Source: Apium graveolens
Taxonomy: Eukaryota > Streptophyta > Magnoliopsida > Apiales > Apiaceae
Length of the DNA: 64,000 nt
Direction: 5' to 3'
Assembly (NCBI RefSeq): GCF_009905375.1
Contig: NC_133652.1
Span: 20,781,262 to 20,845,261, forward strand
Shown here: in pieces, positions 9,173 through 22,300 of the stretch
How positions within the stretch are numbered: the stretch's first letter is position 1
Layout: every line of letters starts with the position of its first letter
The notes under the pieces: model-generated
The model's input: the letters and a program-made list of their open reading frames with translations, nothing else
Told to the model about the DNA's origin: nothing
The model's database searches: none
Made by a program: the position numbers and the translations under genes

Positions 9173-12100
9173 ATGCCTTCCAAAAGAAATACCCGCACCA
9201 ACACCAGAAATGAAGAAACCAACAACAACAACAATCAAGATGATATAAACCCGAACGTGAACCCAGGACCTATAGACCCAGCAGTAGCCCAGATTCTTCA
9301 AATCTTGGCTCAACAAACAGTTCACCTAGCACAACAACAACAGAGACAGACCAATCCCCAGGTAACCTTCAAAACTTTTCAGGCAGTAAACCCACCAGAA
9401 TTCAAGGGTTCCTTAGAGCCAATTGAAGCAAATGTTTGGTTAAAGGAAATAGAGAAGGCATTTGCCTTAGTGAAAGTGAAAGAGGAACAGAAGGTTGAGT
9501 TTGCAAGTTACTATCTGAAGAATGAAGCCACCTATTGGTGGGAGATGGTGAAGACATTGGAAGGTACGGAATTGTCAAGGTATGTGCCGTCGTATGTTGA
9601 TACTGATAGAAAGAAAGCTAAAAGATTCCAGCAAGGCTTGAAGCCATGGATCAGAGGGAAGGTAGCTATTTTTGAATTGGAGACTTATGCAGGAGTAGTA
9701 CAGAAGGCTATGATCGCAGAGACAGAGAGTGAGATGTTCCAGAAAGATAAGGAAAGCAAGAAAAGGAAAGTTGAAGGAAGTGAGGGTCAGTCACAACCAG
9801 GGAAGTTTTCAAATTCTAAGAAGGGCAAGTTCCAGCCAGGGAGAAATTTTAATTTCAGAAGACAAAATGCAGGAGACGGAGGCCAGGGCAATCGTCCAGC
9901 TAATGTGAATCAGCCGAATCAGTTGAGATTAACTTTTCCAGATTGTCAAGTTTGTGGAAAGAAGCATGGAGGAGTTTGTAACAAGTTGAATGTGGTATGT
10001 TTTAAATGCAACCAGAAAGGGCACTATTCAAGGGAGTGCCGAAATCAGCCAGCAAATAAAGATCAGCCTATCCGAAACCCAGCAGTGAAGGTTCCAGCCA
10101 TTGGATTTACATGCTTTAAATGTGGGAAGCCAGGACATATGGCCAGGGATTGCAAGACACCAGCCCCAGCCAGTAATGCATTGAGGATTACGGGATCTAC
10201 CCCAACAATGAATGAGACTCCAAGGGCTAGAGTTTTTGACATGTCGGTGAAGGATGCTATCCAGGATACGGATGTCGTGGCAGGTACGCTTAATGTGAAT
10301 TCTTTATGTGCCAAAGTGTTAATAGATTCGGGAGCAACTCGATCGTTTGTGTCACAAGACTTTGTTAGTAAATTAAATTGTCCAGTTGAATGCTTAAATG
10401 AAATAATGACTGTGGAATTAGCAAATCAAGAACGTGTAACTGTGAACCAAGTTTGTGGAAATTGTGAGGTTGAGATTTCTGGTAGTAAGTTTTGTGTAGA
10501 TTTAATACCATTTAAGTTAGGAGAATTTGATGTGATATTAGGGATGGATTGGTTATCTAAGCATGATGCTCAAATAGATTGTCGAAATAAGAAAGTAATG
10601 GTGAAAACGCCAGACGAAAGAATTGTAACGTTCAAAGGTCAAAAACAAGTAAATAAGTTCTTAACAATGATTCAAGCCAAGAAATTATTACGGCAAGGAT
10701 GTGAGCATTTCGTAGCATATGTAATCGACAGGAGTCAGGAGCCAGCAAAACTTGAATATATTCCAGTAGTGAATGAATTCCCAGACGTATTTCCCGACGA
10801 ATTACCAGGACTTCCTCCAGATAGAGAAATTGAATTTGCGATCGACTTAGCACCTGGAGCAGAACCGGTGTCCAAGGCCCCGTACAGAATGGCGCCTGTT
10901 GAGATGAAAGAGTTAGCAAAGCAATTGCAGGAATTGTTAGAGAAAGGAGTAATTAGACCCAGCGTATCCCCGTGGGGAGCCCCGGTATTATTTGTCAAGA
11001 AGAAAGATGGAAGCATGAGACTGTGCATTGACTATAGGGAGCTCAACAAGCTGACAATCAAGAACAAGTATCCGTTACCCAGAATCGATGATTTGTTTGA
11101 CCAATTGAAGGGAGCCAAGTATTTCTCCAAAATTGATTTAAGATCAGGATATCATCAACCAAAGATCAAGCCAGAAGATATACCAAAGACAGCTTTTAGA
11201 ACAAGGTATGGGCATTATGAATTTTTAGTGATGTCTTTTGGATTGACCAACGCCCCAGCAGCATTTATGGACCTGATGAATAGAATTTTCAAAGAGTATT
11301 TGGATAAGTTTGTTATTGTATTTATAGACGATATTTTAATCTATTCCAAGACGAAAGAGGATCATGCGAAACATGTGAGAACGGCTTTGGAGATTTTAAG
11401 GAAAAAGAAGTTATATGCTAAACTATCGAAGTGTGAGTTTTGGCTACAGGAAGTTCAGTTCTTAGGACACATAGTCAGTAACGAAGGGATCAAAGTGGAC
11501 CCAGCAAAGATCGAAGCAATTACGAATTGGGAGAGACCGAGAACACCCACTGAGGTAAGAAGTTTCCTAGGATTGGCGGGATATTATCGTCGATTTGTTC
11601 AGAATTTCTCAAGGATTGCCACACCATTAACAAAGCTTACACGAAAGAATGAAAAGTTTATATGGAACGACAAGTGCGAAGAAAGTTTTCAAGAATTGAA
11701 GCAGAGATTAATCACGGCACCTGTTTTGTCACTTCCAGACGATCAAGGGAATTTCGTAATTTATAGCGATGCTTCTCATAAAGGACTAGGATGTGTTCTT
11801 ATGCAGCACGATAAGGTGATTGCTTATGCGTCAAGACAATTGAAACCACACGAACAGAAATACCCTACTCATGACTTAGAGCTAGCAGCTATAGTTTTTG
11901 CTTTGAAGATTTGGAGACATTATTTATATGGAGAAAAGTGTGAGATTTTCACGGATCACAAAAGTTTGAAATATATATTTACCCAGAAGGAACTTAATAT
12001 GAGGCAAAGGAGATGGTTAGAATTGATCAAGGATTATGATTGCTCGATTAATTATCATCCCGGTAAGGCGAACGTTGTAGCAGATGCGTTAAGTCGAAAG

Positions 12101-13642
12101 GAAAGGTTAAATATGTTATCTGTACCTGAAGAATTATATAAAGAATTTCAGAAATTAGAATTGGAGGTTAGAATTTGCAAACCTGAGGAAGCAAAAGTAT
12201 ACAGTATGATTTTTCAACCGGAGTTATTGGAGAAGATAAAGAAATGCCAGAAAGAGGTAATGGATCAGGATATAAATAGTTTGGTAGGTGAGGAATTATG
12301 CACGCAACAAGATGATCAAGGTATTCTTAGGTTTTCTTCAAGAGTTTGGATTCCACCAGTGACAGAGTTAAAGAATGAAATTTTACAAGAGGCACATAGT
12401 TCAAGATATTCCATCCATCCAAGGAGTACCAAAATGTACAGAGATTTAAAGAAGAATTATTGGTGGCCAAATATGAAAAGGGAAATTGCAGAATGGGTTA
12501 GCAAATGCTATACCTGTCAGAGAGTTAAAGCGGAGCATCAGAGACCAAGCGGATTGCTACAGCCATTGGAGATTCCAGAATGGAAGTGGGAACATATTAC
12601 CATGAATTTCATAGTTGGATTACCAAGGACAAGGGCTAATCATGATGCCATTTGGGTTATAGTGGATAGACTTACCAAGTCAGCTCATTTTCTGCCTATA
12701 AATGAAAGATTTTCGCTCGACAAGCTAGTCCATATGTACCTAAAAGAAATTGTAGTTCGTCATGGAGTTCCAGTGTCTATCGTATCTGATCGAGATCCAA
12801 GGTTTAATTCAAGATTTTGGAAGAGTTTTCAAGAATGTTTGGGAACAAAATTGAATATGAGTACGGCCTATCACCCGCAGACGGACGGCCAAAGTGAAAG
12901 AACAATCCAGACAATCGAGGACATGCTACGTGTTTGTGCTATTGATTTCAAAGGAAGTTGGGACGAGCATTTACCCCTAATAGAATTTGCTTATAACAAC
13001 AGTTATCACGCCAGCATTGGGATGCCACCTTATGAAGCCCTTTATGGACGCAAATGTAGATCTCCATTATATTGGGATGAAGTAGGAGAACGCAAAATAC
13101 TCGGACCTGAATTGGTGCAACAGACAAAAGAAGTTGTTGAACTCATCCAGAAAAGATTAATAGCCGCACAAAATCGTCAAAGAAGATATGCAGACCAGTC
13201 AAGGAAAGACATGGAATTTGAAGAAGGGAGCTTGGTATTATTGAAAGTATCACCGTGGAAAGGACTAACGAGGTTTGGAAAGAAAGGGAAGCTAAGCCCA
13301 AGGTATGTCGGACCTTTTGAGATCCTAAAGAGTGTTGGCAAAGTAGCTTACGAATTAGCGTTACCTCCGCACATGGAGCACATTCACAATGTTTTTCACG
13401 TATCGATGCTCAAGAAATATAATCCAGACTCCAGGCATGTAATAGAATATGAGCCAATAGAGCTTCAGGCAGATTTATCATATGTAGAGAATCCAATAGA
13501 GATTTTAGAAGAAAGAGAGAAAGTATTGAGAAATAAAGTGATAAAGTTAGTAAGAGTATTGTGGAGAAACCCAAAGGTTGAAGAGTCAACCTGGGAGTTA
13601 GAAAGTGATATAAAAGAAAAGTACCCTCATTTGTTTTCTTAG
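9152..13642 (+). CDS. gag-pol: Tekay A gag-pol polyprotein with chromodomain
   Basis: One uninterrupted ORF of 1,496 codons. The likelier start is the second Met at 9173 ([10 protein letters not shown]), which follows an acceptor-like sequence. Domains: Gag to about residue 270; a CxxC...C stretch and two CCHC knuckles at about 283-296 and 321-334; protease DSGAT with D392; reverse transcriptase with FIDD at 724-727; RNase H with D873, E910, D935; integrase with a HHCC zinc finger (H1082, H1089, C1119, C1122), D1213 and E1249 spaced by exactly 35 residues; chromodomain at about 1443-1495. Oddities: Gag lacks about 46 residues present in Tekay B between residues 137 and 141, removing most of the Retrotrans_gag core in frame. 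The first catalytic integrase position is Asn (N1152, in MNF). A usual Leu in the RT motif GYHQxKI is Pro. The copy therefore looks open but probably cannot move by itself. Confidence 0.95.
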   Translation: MIDSLQKMPSKRNTRTNTRNEETNNNNNQDDINPNVNPGPIDPAVAQILQILAQQTVHLAQQQQRQTNPQVTFKTFQAVNPPEFKGSLEPIEANVWLKEIEKAFALVKVKEEQKVEFASYYLKNEATYWWEMVKTLEGTELSRYVPSYVDTDRKKAKRFQQGLKPWIRGKVAIFELETYAGVVQKAMIAETESEMFQKDKESKKRKVEGSEGQSQPGKFSNSKKGKFQPGRNFNFRRQNAGDGGQGNRPANVNQPNQLRLTFPDCQVCGKKHGGVCNKLNVVCFKCNQKGHYSRECRNQPANKDQPIRNPAVKVPAIGFTCFKCGKPGHMARDCKTPAPASNALRITGSTPTMNETPRARVFDMSVKDAIQDTDVVAGTLNVNSLCAKVLIDSGATRSFVSQDFVSKLNCPVECLNEIMTVELANQERVTVNQVCGNCEVEISGSKFCVDLIPFKLGEFDVILGMDWLSKHDAQIDCRNKKVMVKTPDERIVTFKGQKQVNKFLTMIQAKKLLRQGCEHFVAYVIDRSQEPAKLEYIPVVNEFPDVFPDELPGLPPDREIEFAIDLAPGAEPVSKAPYRMAPVEMKELAKQLQELLEKGVIRPSVSPWGAPVLFVKKKDGSMRLCIDYRELNKLTIKNKYPLPRIDDLFDQLKGAKYFSKIDLRSGYHQPKIKPEDIPKTAFRTRYGHYEFLVMSFGLTNAPAAFMDLMNRIFKEYLDKFVIVFIDDILIYSKTKEDHAKHVRTALEILRKKKLYAKLSKCEFWLQEVQFLGHIVSNEGIKVDPAKIEAITNWERPRTPTEVRSFLGLAGYYRRFVQNFSRIATPLTKLTRKNEKFIWNDKCEESFQELKQRLITAPVLSLPDDQGNFVIYSDASHKGLGCVLMQHDKVIAYASRQLKPHEQKYPTHDLELAAIVFALKIWRHYLYGEKCEIFTDHKSLKYIFTQKELNMRQRRWLELIKDYDCSINYHPGKANVVADALSRKERLNMLSVPEELYKEFQKLELEVRICKPEEAKVYSMIFQPELLEKIKKCQKEVMDQDINSLVGEELCTQQDDQGILRFSSRVWIPPVTELKNEILQEAHSSRYSIHPRSTKMYRDLKKNYWWPNMKREIAEWVSKCYTCQRVKAEHQRPSGLLQPLEIPEWKWEHITMNFIVGLPRTRANHDAIWVIVDRLTKSAHFLPINERFSLDKLVHMYLKEIVVRHGVPVSIVSDRDPRFNSRFWKSFQECLGTKLNMSTAYHPQTDGQSERTIQTIEDMLRVCAIDFKGSWDEHLPLIEFAYNNSYHASIGMPPYEALYGRKCRSPLYWDEVGERKILGPELVQQTKEVVELIQKRLIAAQNRQRRYADQSRKDMEFEEGSLVLLKVSPWKGLTRFGKKGKLSPRYVGPFEILKSVGKVAYELALPPHMEHIHNVFHVSMLKKYNPDSRHVIEYEPIELQADLSYVENPIEILEEREKVLRNKVIKLVRVLWRNPKVEESTWELESDIKEKYPHLFS

Positions 13643-13667
13643 GAGATTCTGAGGACAGAATCCTTTT

Positions 13668-13680
13668 AAGGGGGGAAGGA
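13668..13680 (+). promoter_or_regulatory. Polypurine tract of Tekay A
   Basis: AAGGGGGGAAGGA lies immediately before the 3' LTR and primes plus-strand synthesis. The 30 bp upstream, including the stop context GATTCTGAGGACAGAATCC, is almost identical in Tekay B near 38740, which links the two families. Confidence 0.9.
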
Positions 13681-16600
13681 TGTAATATCCGGGATATAAC
13701 GTGTAATTATTTTTACTATTAAACAATTAATATGTGTGTTTAGTATCTATTCTGTGAGTTAATTGTTAAGTGATATATGTACTTGAATATTCAAAAATAA
13801 TATTAATTGAGTATTTTAATTTTTATATGCTCAAAATAAAATATAGATAATTGTCATATCTTCCTAATTATTTTTATGTTGATTTATAGATTTATAAGAA
13901 TCATATGAAATTTTTAAAATCTTTTTCCGGGTAATTAAAATCTATTTTATAAAAACGGGAACCAACCGACGTCAACCGTTGTTACGTTTTTGGAACCCGA
14001 AACTCTTTCGAGAACTCCTTCCTAACCTAATTGTAATATTCCGAGCATTTTCCATGTTTCGACTTTTTCGATCCGGCGTACGGTTTGTCCTGCGCGGGTC
14101 CCGGCGCAACATTTTCGATACAATATTCGTTTCGGTAAATCAATAAAACCCGTATTTTCGATAAACGGGAGCTTTTTATTAAACTATCCCAATTATCACT
14201 TCGTAGTACGTGTAACTGGGCGCTGAGACCAAGACCGCAGTACAAATTGTACTGATTTGGATAATATCCCGAAAACCGATACCGTTTGGATCAGTTTTTA
14301 TAAATAAACGTACCATTTTATATCCGGAATGATCCAACGGGATACTAATTTTCCGTAATTATAAATAGCCTTTTTCCGTATTTTATTTCGTATTAAAATC
14401 ATTTGCAGACAGATAAATATATAATTTTACAGAGAAAAATCATATATTCATAAACCTTTCTGAGAATCAAACCAACTTTTGAAGGTGTTAGTGATCTTTG
14501 TTTGAAAAGCTCGAGTACTGGATTTGAAGGTCTTGAGAAGCTCTATCAGAATCTGTAATTCATACACCTGCAGAATCAAAGGTTGAATTTCTAAAAATTT
14601 AATTATTTTCGAATTTATTTTATTAAAAATATGAATTTTTGTTCGGATGATTGTTTGTATGATTTGATGATTGTATGTTGTAGAGCTTGTTTTCCTGATG
14701 ATTTTCATATGTCATACGTCTGATTTGGAGTTCAATAACATGTTCAAATTTGAGTTTGATTTTCGAATTTTAAAATTAGGGTTTATAACCCGTATGAATG
14801 TTCTTAATTGAAATTTGGGGGTTTCTTATTCTGTGATAGATTGATGTTGTGTTATAGTGGGTTGTGTTCTCTGTGAAATTTGCAATCCAGTCGTATAAGT
14901 TTCATGAACCAACGAGGTCTGTAGAGAAGGGAGTTGTATTTTGAAGTTTTCCGATGTTCACCGGAAACTGGGAAATTTCACGGCTAAATTCCGGCCAACT
15001 CAGGGATTGTTAGGTTGTTTTGATTGCATGGTTGTGTTCCTGGTGTTGTGTAGATGTGATCTGGAGCTTGTAGCAAGGTGAGGAAGCCGGAATCGTGTTC
15101 TCCGGCGAACCCCTGTATTTTCCGGCGACTGACTGTAAAAATTGCAGTTGGGTCCCTGAACTTTTGAAAACGATGCAGTTTAGTCCCTGTAGTTTCCAGA
15201 CTTTGCAAAAATAGGATTCCTGTTTTAAAAATGTTTAAAAATCAGATTTCTCATTTATTTTTATTATAAAAATTCGTTTTTAATTTCTAAAAATTCTAAA
15301 AATTATTATTTTAATTCCGAAAATTATTTTTAATTCACAAATAAATCTGAATTAATTATTTAATTAATTTCAATTAATTTTTAATTGATTAATTAGTCAA
15401 TTAATTCGAAAATTAATTGATTAATTGATTTAATTAATTATTAATTGATTTTTAATTAATTATTTAATTAGATTTAATTATTAAAAATGATTTAAAAATT
15501 CTGAAAAATAGTTTCGAGCTTTAAAATATTATTCTAAATTATTTTCAAGGCTCGATAATTATTCTAAAATTATTTCGGAGCCAGAATTGGCCAACCGAAC
15601 CCTGTTTATTAACCCGAAATTGATCCAACGACCCGTTTTAATTCCGAAAAATGTTTTAAAAATTATTTTAAATACCAGAAAGCCTATTTATGACCCGAGA
15701 CTTCTTTATAAATGATATGTCTTTGATTACGTGATGTATTATGTGTTATACGTGACCTGTTGTTTGACTATCGGTCTATATATTCGATATTTATTTGATT
15801 AGTGCGTAGATTTCAATCCGTTAATCGGATTTGGGTAAAACGAAGGGTAGATAGAAGTGTGTGTTGAATAGAATCTTGTGAGTTGATGATTAATAGATGT
15901 TTATGATATGTGAGCAGAAGAGGCAAGGCGTAGAAAAGGGAAACAGATAGTTGAGGAGTAAGACGATTGTGATTGAAAGCGAGTGCAGTGTAGTAAGCTA
16001 ATACCAGGCAAGTGTTCTGAACTTTCTCGAGATATTGAAATTCTTGATAGTCTTGTTGACATTGCAAGTGCTTTGAAGCACGGAAACCTAAACCCTGATT
16101 TCAGTTATTGTTCTTGAGCCATGAACCATATTCTTTCTAAGCCATTGATTATTGTAAACCCAAACTCGAACCTTAAGTATACAACACCATTCCATAAATA
16201 CATGCAAACAAAATCCCAAACACTGAACTGAATTACTTGTACATTTAACCATTGTATCCTATGCTTTGAAAGCCCAAATCTTTGAAACCCTGAATTGTTG
16301 ATTCTTTTGTATCCAATTCTTTCATTACCCAGCAATCAAGCTTCTAAACTATTTTCAATGATCCTTACAAAGATTGAAACCCTTTTTATTGTGAAACACT
16401 CATTGTTGTTAATGGTTTTGGTTATTGTTTATTATTGCATATTCTGTTATTATGTTAGAATTGGATTGTTTTTATAAAATTATGGACCAGATTCGTGGTC
16501 AGACCATATAATGGTCAAGTTAGTCCAATGTGTGCCTTGGATCCAGTAGTTAGAGCAATGCTGTGTGCCTTGCTCGGGGTTAGTGTGTGACTGATCAGCA

Positions 16601-17122
16601 GCCTAACCTTGGTTTTTTTTTAAATTGAAAGTATAATATCCAATTCTAAATCATAATCCATTGTTCACTTGATATCATAATCATAGTCACTTGATGATCA
16701 TTATTCTCAGTTTTGTCATTGTGACTTGCTGAGCTAGTTAGCTCATTCGTGCGATGTTGTTTATATTCTTTCCAGTTAAAAAGGAACCAGTTGGTAGCGA
16801 GGATCCCCAGTCCAGCGCGAGAGCTAGGGGTTCAGGTTGAGGAAGTGAGCTAGTAGGCTTCTTTTGAATAATTTAAGTTTGTAAAAGGTTGTAATAATGT
16901 TTAATACTTAGTTGATTTTGAGATAGTTGGGATTTGAACGGTTTGTAATATAGTAGTGTGTTTGGCTTGTGTGCATACTTTAACCTGTTGCGATCCGTGG
17001 TAGTTGGTAAATAGGGTCACTGCATATATTATTATTATCTTTATTATTGTTATAAGCAGGTTATAATTAAGGTGTGTGTGTGTGGACCCCAAACTTCTGA
17101 CCCGGGTTTGGAGGGCGCCACA
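13681..17122 (+). repeat. Tekay A 3' LTR (3,442 bp)
   Basis: Matches 4553-7996 from TGTAATATCC to GCGCCACA. Differences noticed by eye include single 1-bp deletions near 14263 and 16846 and eight substitutions, for example near 15759, 16063, 16524 and 16561. This is the mark of a recent insertion. Confidence 0.97.
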
Positions 17123-17127
17123 CTTTT

Positions 17128-17373
17128 CTAACTATTTTCATAGAGTTTGTATTTACACTATGAGTCAATGTCAAATTTATTATATTTAACATATAATATT
17201 AGAAAAATGGTGTTAGGAAGAAATATCATTGATATCTCTTAGTCGTACAATACTTGTTTTATATAATATCTTTGTTTATATGTTTGTTTTATTTTTTAGA
17301 ATGATTAATATTCAGTGTCTAGAAAAAGGATGAGAACTATGACTATTGACTACTACAAATATATTTTAATGTT
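17128..17373. other. AT-rich spacer
   Basis: Host-side flank of Tekay A. Nothing recognisable. Confidence 0.5.
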
Positions 17374-18546
17374 CATTTAAGACAAGCATACATTTTGTGT
17401 AACTGAAGTTGGCTAATCCACCATTTTAATGGTAACACTTTGAAAAATATCACTTGTAATACTATAGTTCAAATTTAATTAAAAAATTTGCTAACGGTGT
17501 GAGGGTAAAACAGTCCAAAAATAAGTTTTAAAAATAATTTGGGATTAAACAGACCAAATGGTGGGTGTTGAAGAAGGTGACCGGAATATTGAACAAAATT
17601 CCACCAGAATCCGAACAACCCGGATTCCGCCAACTTCCAGCCACCTGAACAGCCCTGCCAAGTCAGTTTTGTGTAAAATTTCAGTCAATTTTTAATGGTA
17701 TCACTCTCAATAAAACTTTACTAATTCGATGTTATCGTCAACAACAACAAACGTCCATCAATTCGTCATCTCCTACAAAGTACCGAATGAAAATCTAACA
17801 AAATTTTTCCAACAATATCAATGTCGAACAATAATCAACAAAACTCATCATGCATCATCTAATAACCATTAAGAAGCTAATAGCAAAGTAATATAGTCGA
17901 TTGACAATGATTTCAACCGGATTTTTGATGAACACCAAAAAGAATATGAAACTCAGCAATGACAACTAGCAATTAAACGTCACAAAATTTACATGTATCG
18001 ACTCACAATCAAACAAACAATTAATTCATAGACTAAAAAATAGCGGAAATTTTAAAAACTAAATAACCTAAATCGATGAAAATTTGTGAAAAGTTGAATT
18101 CTTCGAAATGTTTTCGAACCTAAAAATTGATGATAGAAATAGATATGTGTTTCGATGATCAGGTTGTGCGATTTAACGAGGTATGGCCCGTTCACAACTT
18201 ATTGCCCGTTCACCTTACACATTTGTAACTTGATTGCTTGATTTTATAATAGTTCAATAAAATTACACTAAAAAGAAGAAGAAAGAAATGGATATTTTGT
18301 GCCTCAAACTTCGATTTGACTAGTCATACGCATGATTTGGAGCTCAATATATAATCAAACAGTTCTTATTCTTCAAGAACACAAACCTAATTAAAATAAT
18401 TATCCCATAATTTAGTTTTTATTAATATAAATTTTTTATTAACGCCGTTAGATAATCCTTGAAGACAATACACAAATTTTATTTAATTTGAACTGTAATA
18501 TTGCAAGTAATACTTCTTAAGATGTTATCATTAAAGTGGTGGATTG
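17374..18546 (+). mobile_element. Non-autonomous TIR element (Mutator-like?), left part
   Basis: The left terminal inverted repeat (about 17374-17500) pairs with a right arm made of 18441-18546 plus 22664-22710. Inner matches include AATCCACCATTTTAATGGTAACA against the complement of the arm ending at 18546. The match continues on the far side of the solo LTR (CATTTTGTGTAACTGAA against the complement of TTCAGGTACACAAAATG). The arms are about 125-150 bp at roughly 75-80% identity, and the element was about 1.2 kb before being split. The interior (17500-18440) has no ORF. TIRs of this length suit a Mutator-like element, but I could not find a 9-bp target duplication, so the superfamily is open. 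Confidence 0.7.
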
Positions 18547-18722
18547 TGTAACGATTGGGAATTTCGCGACGTAATTAAGTGAATAAAGTATGATTTCAGT
18601 GGTATGATTATAAATTATGTGATTAAATGATGATTAATTATCTTTATTATATATTAGTATCTGGGAGCATAGATAGATGCATTCCAATTTAAAGAGTCCG
18701 CTTAGGGGTTAAGCTGTGTTGT

Positions 18723-18916
18723 CAGACCGTCAGGTAGAACGGAACCCGTCTTAAAAAGGGATTAAAGAGTTTAAATGTGAAATATGTGTGTTTATGTTAA
18801 ATGGAATGTTTAAGTAAGTATTATGTTCTAGTGATGTGTCGGTTAGTAAAGATAATCGATTGTGAAGCGTAATTGAAATGCTGAGCGGCGGACCGTCAGG
18901 CAGAACGTGACCCGAT
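18723..18916 (+). repeat. Duplicated GC-rich motif in Tekay B U3
   Basis: GACCGTCAGG(T/C)AGAACG followed by an ACCCG word occurs at about 18726-18747 and again at about 18891-18914, roughly 167 bp apart, upstream of the TATA box. Both copies recur in the minus-strand LTRs (near 38386 and 38537; near 61580 and 61755). GC-rich paired words in AT-rich U3 suggest enhancer or repressor binding sites. Confidence 0.6.
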
Positions 18917-19460
18917 ACGCGAAAATAGGAATAATAATAAAAAGGAAAATTTTATGATCAGATATGAGTTGTGATGTGTGAATATATGTGATTGCTTGTC
19001 TATATACATGATTACGTGATCTGTTAATTTTTTAAACGGATTTAAGGAATTATTTGATTTAAAATAAGGATTATTGGACCTTTATACATTTTTGTAAAAT
19101 TACTCGAATAAGGTCAAGGAATTAAATTTATTTTGTTATCTTCAAAATAGTCCTAGAGACTTTCTAAAAATGATAGACGGGTTTATTTTATGATCGTTGC
19201 ATTTTAAAATAATTTTATGGAGTTAAAATGCTATTTGCAGCATAATCTTGTAAAATCCGTATTTAATCAACCGTTCGCTCAAAAATTATTCCGAAGATAG
19301 GGCCGAAAAACTAATTTCGAGATCTACCTTCTAAAATTATTATTCGTACCAATTCCATCTTTTACGAGAGAGATGTTTGCTAATTAAATTCGTTCTGGAA
19401 AGGAATAAAGAATGATTTGGTGATATAATTGCCTAATTACTAAACTACCCTTCCTTGGTA

Positions 19461-19620
19461 GTATATAAATCCCACCACACCCCCTTTCTTTTCTTTTCTC
19501 ACCCCGACCTCTCTCTTTTTCTTTCATTCTCTCATTTCTTTTTCTCTCTCTCGGGTCTTCTCTTTCTCTCACTCTCGGTACTCTCTCTCTCTCTCTTCAA
19601 TCTCTCTCTTGTTCTTCATC
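19461..19620 (+). promoter_or_regulatory. Tekay B LTR promoter: TATA box and CT-rich initiator
   Basis: GTATATAAAT at 19461-19470 is followed by a 130-bp C/T-rich tract with long CT repeats. The complement is found at about 37787-37794 and 60997-61005 in the other two LTRs, each with the matching GA-rich tract. This marks the U3/R boundary, so the leader RNA begins about 0.95 kb into the LTR. Confidence 0.75.
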
Positions 19621-22300
19621 CATTTTTGATTATAAGACCATGGATGTGTGAGATTTTGCTTCATATATCTAGATATATAGATGCATGTTGCTATCTCCAA
19701 GGTGTTCAAAAAAAAATCCAAAGTTGGAATTTGGTGGTTTTGCTTCGGTTCTTATGAAAACAAAAAGGGTTTTGATTTCTAATGATTTGGAGTGAAGATA
19801 TGTGCTTGCATGTGTGTATTTGTTGTATAAATTGGTGGTTGAAGGTTGGAAACCCCCGAATGGGGGCACCACTATGAAGCCACCGCCACCGGTGATGAAC
19901 TCCGGTGAACCGGTGGTGAGTGATGATATTATTACTGAGCTCTATTAATCGTAAAACTTATTTTCGGTAGTTGCATGTGTTGTTTATTTAAAAACCCGAA
20001 TGAGTCCTTAATTTTGAGAAAATAAATGTGATTGTTCTTTGATGAAAATGCCTTGTTAATGTATATTTTTAGTAGTAATTGAGAAATTTGATTAGTTGAT
20101 GATTTAAGGAATCGAAATAGAAGTTGCATGTGATGTTTTGCTTGAAAACTGAATGGTTCTTGCTTATTAAGTTGATTTTATGATGAAAATGATTTGTTGA
20201 TTGATTGATTGTAGAGATTCTTGAATAAGTGGATTAAGATGTGGTTTAAAAACTCCAAAAGATGCATGAATGTCTTGATTAATGGAAAATTTGGGTGTTA
20301 TTGTTTGATCTTAAGGAATTAAAGTTGATTTATGTGTTTAAACGAACTATAGGTGTGATTTCGATTTGGTTCTAATAAGTGCATGTCAAAATTCATCTAT
20401 GCATGTGTGTTTTTTTTGAAAAATCCGAATGGATCTTATGGTTAAAAGAAGATTAAGTGTATCTTGTGAGTTTATGTGCTAATTGCATTAGTTACTAGCG
20501 AGAATCAACATGAGAATTGGGATGCATGTCGAGATAGAGTTTTGCTTGTAAGCGTTTAGGCCAAAAGATGATTTAAAGGAATAGTAGTGACTTGATCTCA
20601 AACTTTTATGCGATTTTGATAGTTGCATGTCAATGTTTGATTCTTGAATTATGTTTTGTGGCTATGGCCGAATGAAATATAAGTATAAAAGGGATTGATT
20701 TAATGTTAAGTGAATGCATGCGTAATTTTTAGAAATTATGTGATTTATGTGTGTGTTTGGGTTCGAATTGAATGATGAAAAGAGAAGGATTAAATCGTCT
20801 TGATATAAGGCTATATAAGTGATATATTAACTCAAGTTTAGAGTTGGGAATACAAGGATTAACTGATATATGTCGTATTTGTATCGCAATACGTGATTCG
20901 AAGTCTATATGGTTAGAGTATACGATTATGGTATGGACGTATTGTGTGATTATAATTGAGTATATAAATATACTCTTAGGGTATTGCGATTAGGGGAAAT
21001 ACTAAGCGTTCTGGGAACGTCAAGTGAGAATCTAATTAGGGTTTTAGTTTTTGATTGTAGATTCGGAGCGTGAGGGCATTCGGGATAGGAAAGGGAAAAG
21101 TATATTAGGTGGCAGTAGTTCAACCTTTGTGAAACAGGAAAACGAATTCAGGCAAGTAAATCTACTTACTTGTGTAAAATGTTATAGAGAGGATATTGTT
21201 CATGCCATGTAGAGTATCGAACTTTTATAGAAATGTACCCATGTTATTGATTCTTGAGATATCCTGTTATTCTCCTTGTGAACTTGTTATTGATAAGATT
21301 ATTGTTCAAATCCTTTGTTAACCTTTTCTTATCATGATCACTTGTTAATACCTTGAATTCTTGTAAACCCTATAAGAACCTTTACGAACCCCTTGTGTAA
21401 TGATCATTTACTCCTTTGTTTACCTTATACCCTATTGATCCTTGAAACGGTTTTGATTCCCTAATTTGAGTACCTTGTTATCATTTGATCAAGATCCCTA
21501 GGAATTGAACTTTGCTTATCCTTGATTCATTTCCTTATCCTTGAATTTTTGAAATTTGAACTTAAGAATGAGTTTTGACTTGAAAGAGTCTGAATGATTT
21601 CATATTCTTGGTAATGATAAAATGAATTTAGTAAAACCTTTCTTTTCCAACACAAGGTTTACCAAACGAATTCTTGATGGATTGGATTGAGATGTAAGAG
21701 ACTAGTAGAACTAGTCCAGTCATGTTAAGAGGCTAGCGGGGCTAGTCCAGTTTAAGGCTGAAATTATGCCATTGGTACCTTAAAGACCGGATGGAGGTCG
21801 GTACGGGCTGATCACCCGTATTATTATGAATTAAAAGTTAAATTAGTCCAATCAAGGGTTCCATAATTATTGAAATTTTATTCTGTGAATGATTCTTTGA
21901 AAATGAAATGGTATATAATGTTTGCAAAGAGTTGATTGTGATATTGATTAGCTTACAACTTGTGAACCCTGATCTTTGATTCTGTTATCGATCATATAAT
22001 TGATTCCCAATGATGAAAAGATTACCGCTTTCCATTTGAAAGATCATTTGTGATCCTGTTAATGATTTGTGATGAATGTCGGCTTTCACCCTATCTTGAG
22101 CCTTGTTCCTTGAAAGCCCAAAGCTTTTCTTCATAAACCTTTCATAGCCCAAAAGACAGAAATCTGCCACCTAGAAATGATAAAGTAGAATGCCCTGAGA
22201 TCGGTAATGGTATATTGTGGATTTTGTATCATAGAACTGTTTTATAGTTACTTGCTGAGTTTTATACTCAATATGTTTTGCTTTGATCTAACCATGGCAG

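Larger units (their letters stand above)
4548..17127 (+). mobile_element. Tekay A: complete young Ty3/gypsy chromovirus with TSD
   Basis: The element proper is 4553-17122 and is flanked by the perfect 5-bp target duplication CTTTT (4548-4552 and 17123-17127). Order: 5' LTR, tRNA-iMet primer-binding site, pre-gag ORF, single gag-pol ORF ending in a chromodomain, polypurine tract, 3' LTR. LTRs are 3,444 and 3,442 bp, start TGTAATATCC and end GCGCCACA. By eye they differ by 8 substitutions and two 1-bp indels (about 0.23%), so the insertion is recent. The C-terminal chromodomain and PR-RT-RH-INT order place it in the Tekay/Del lineage. The polyprotein is open throughout, but Gag carries an internal deletion and integrase lacks its first catalytic Asp. 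Confidence 0.97.

Noticed and set aside
10063..11028. Minus-strand ORFs within Tekay A gag-pol
   Set aside because: Shadows of a clear sense polyprotein.
19384..19757. ORFs of 62 and 100 codons over the CT-rich leader of Tekay B
   Set aside because: Composition is that of the CT/GA repeat (Ser/Leu/Phe or Arg/Glu runs); not coding.
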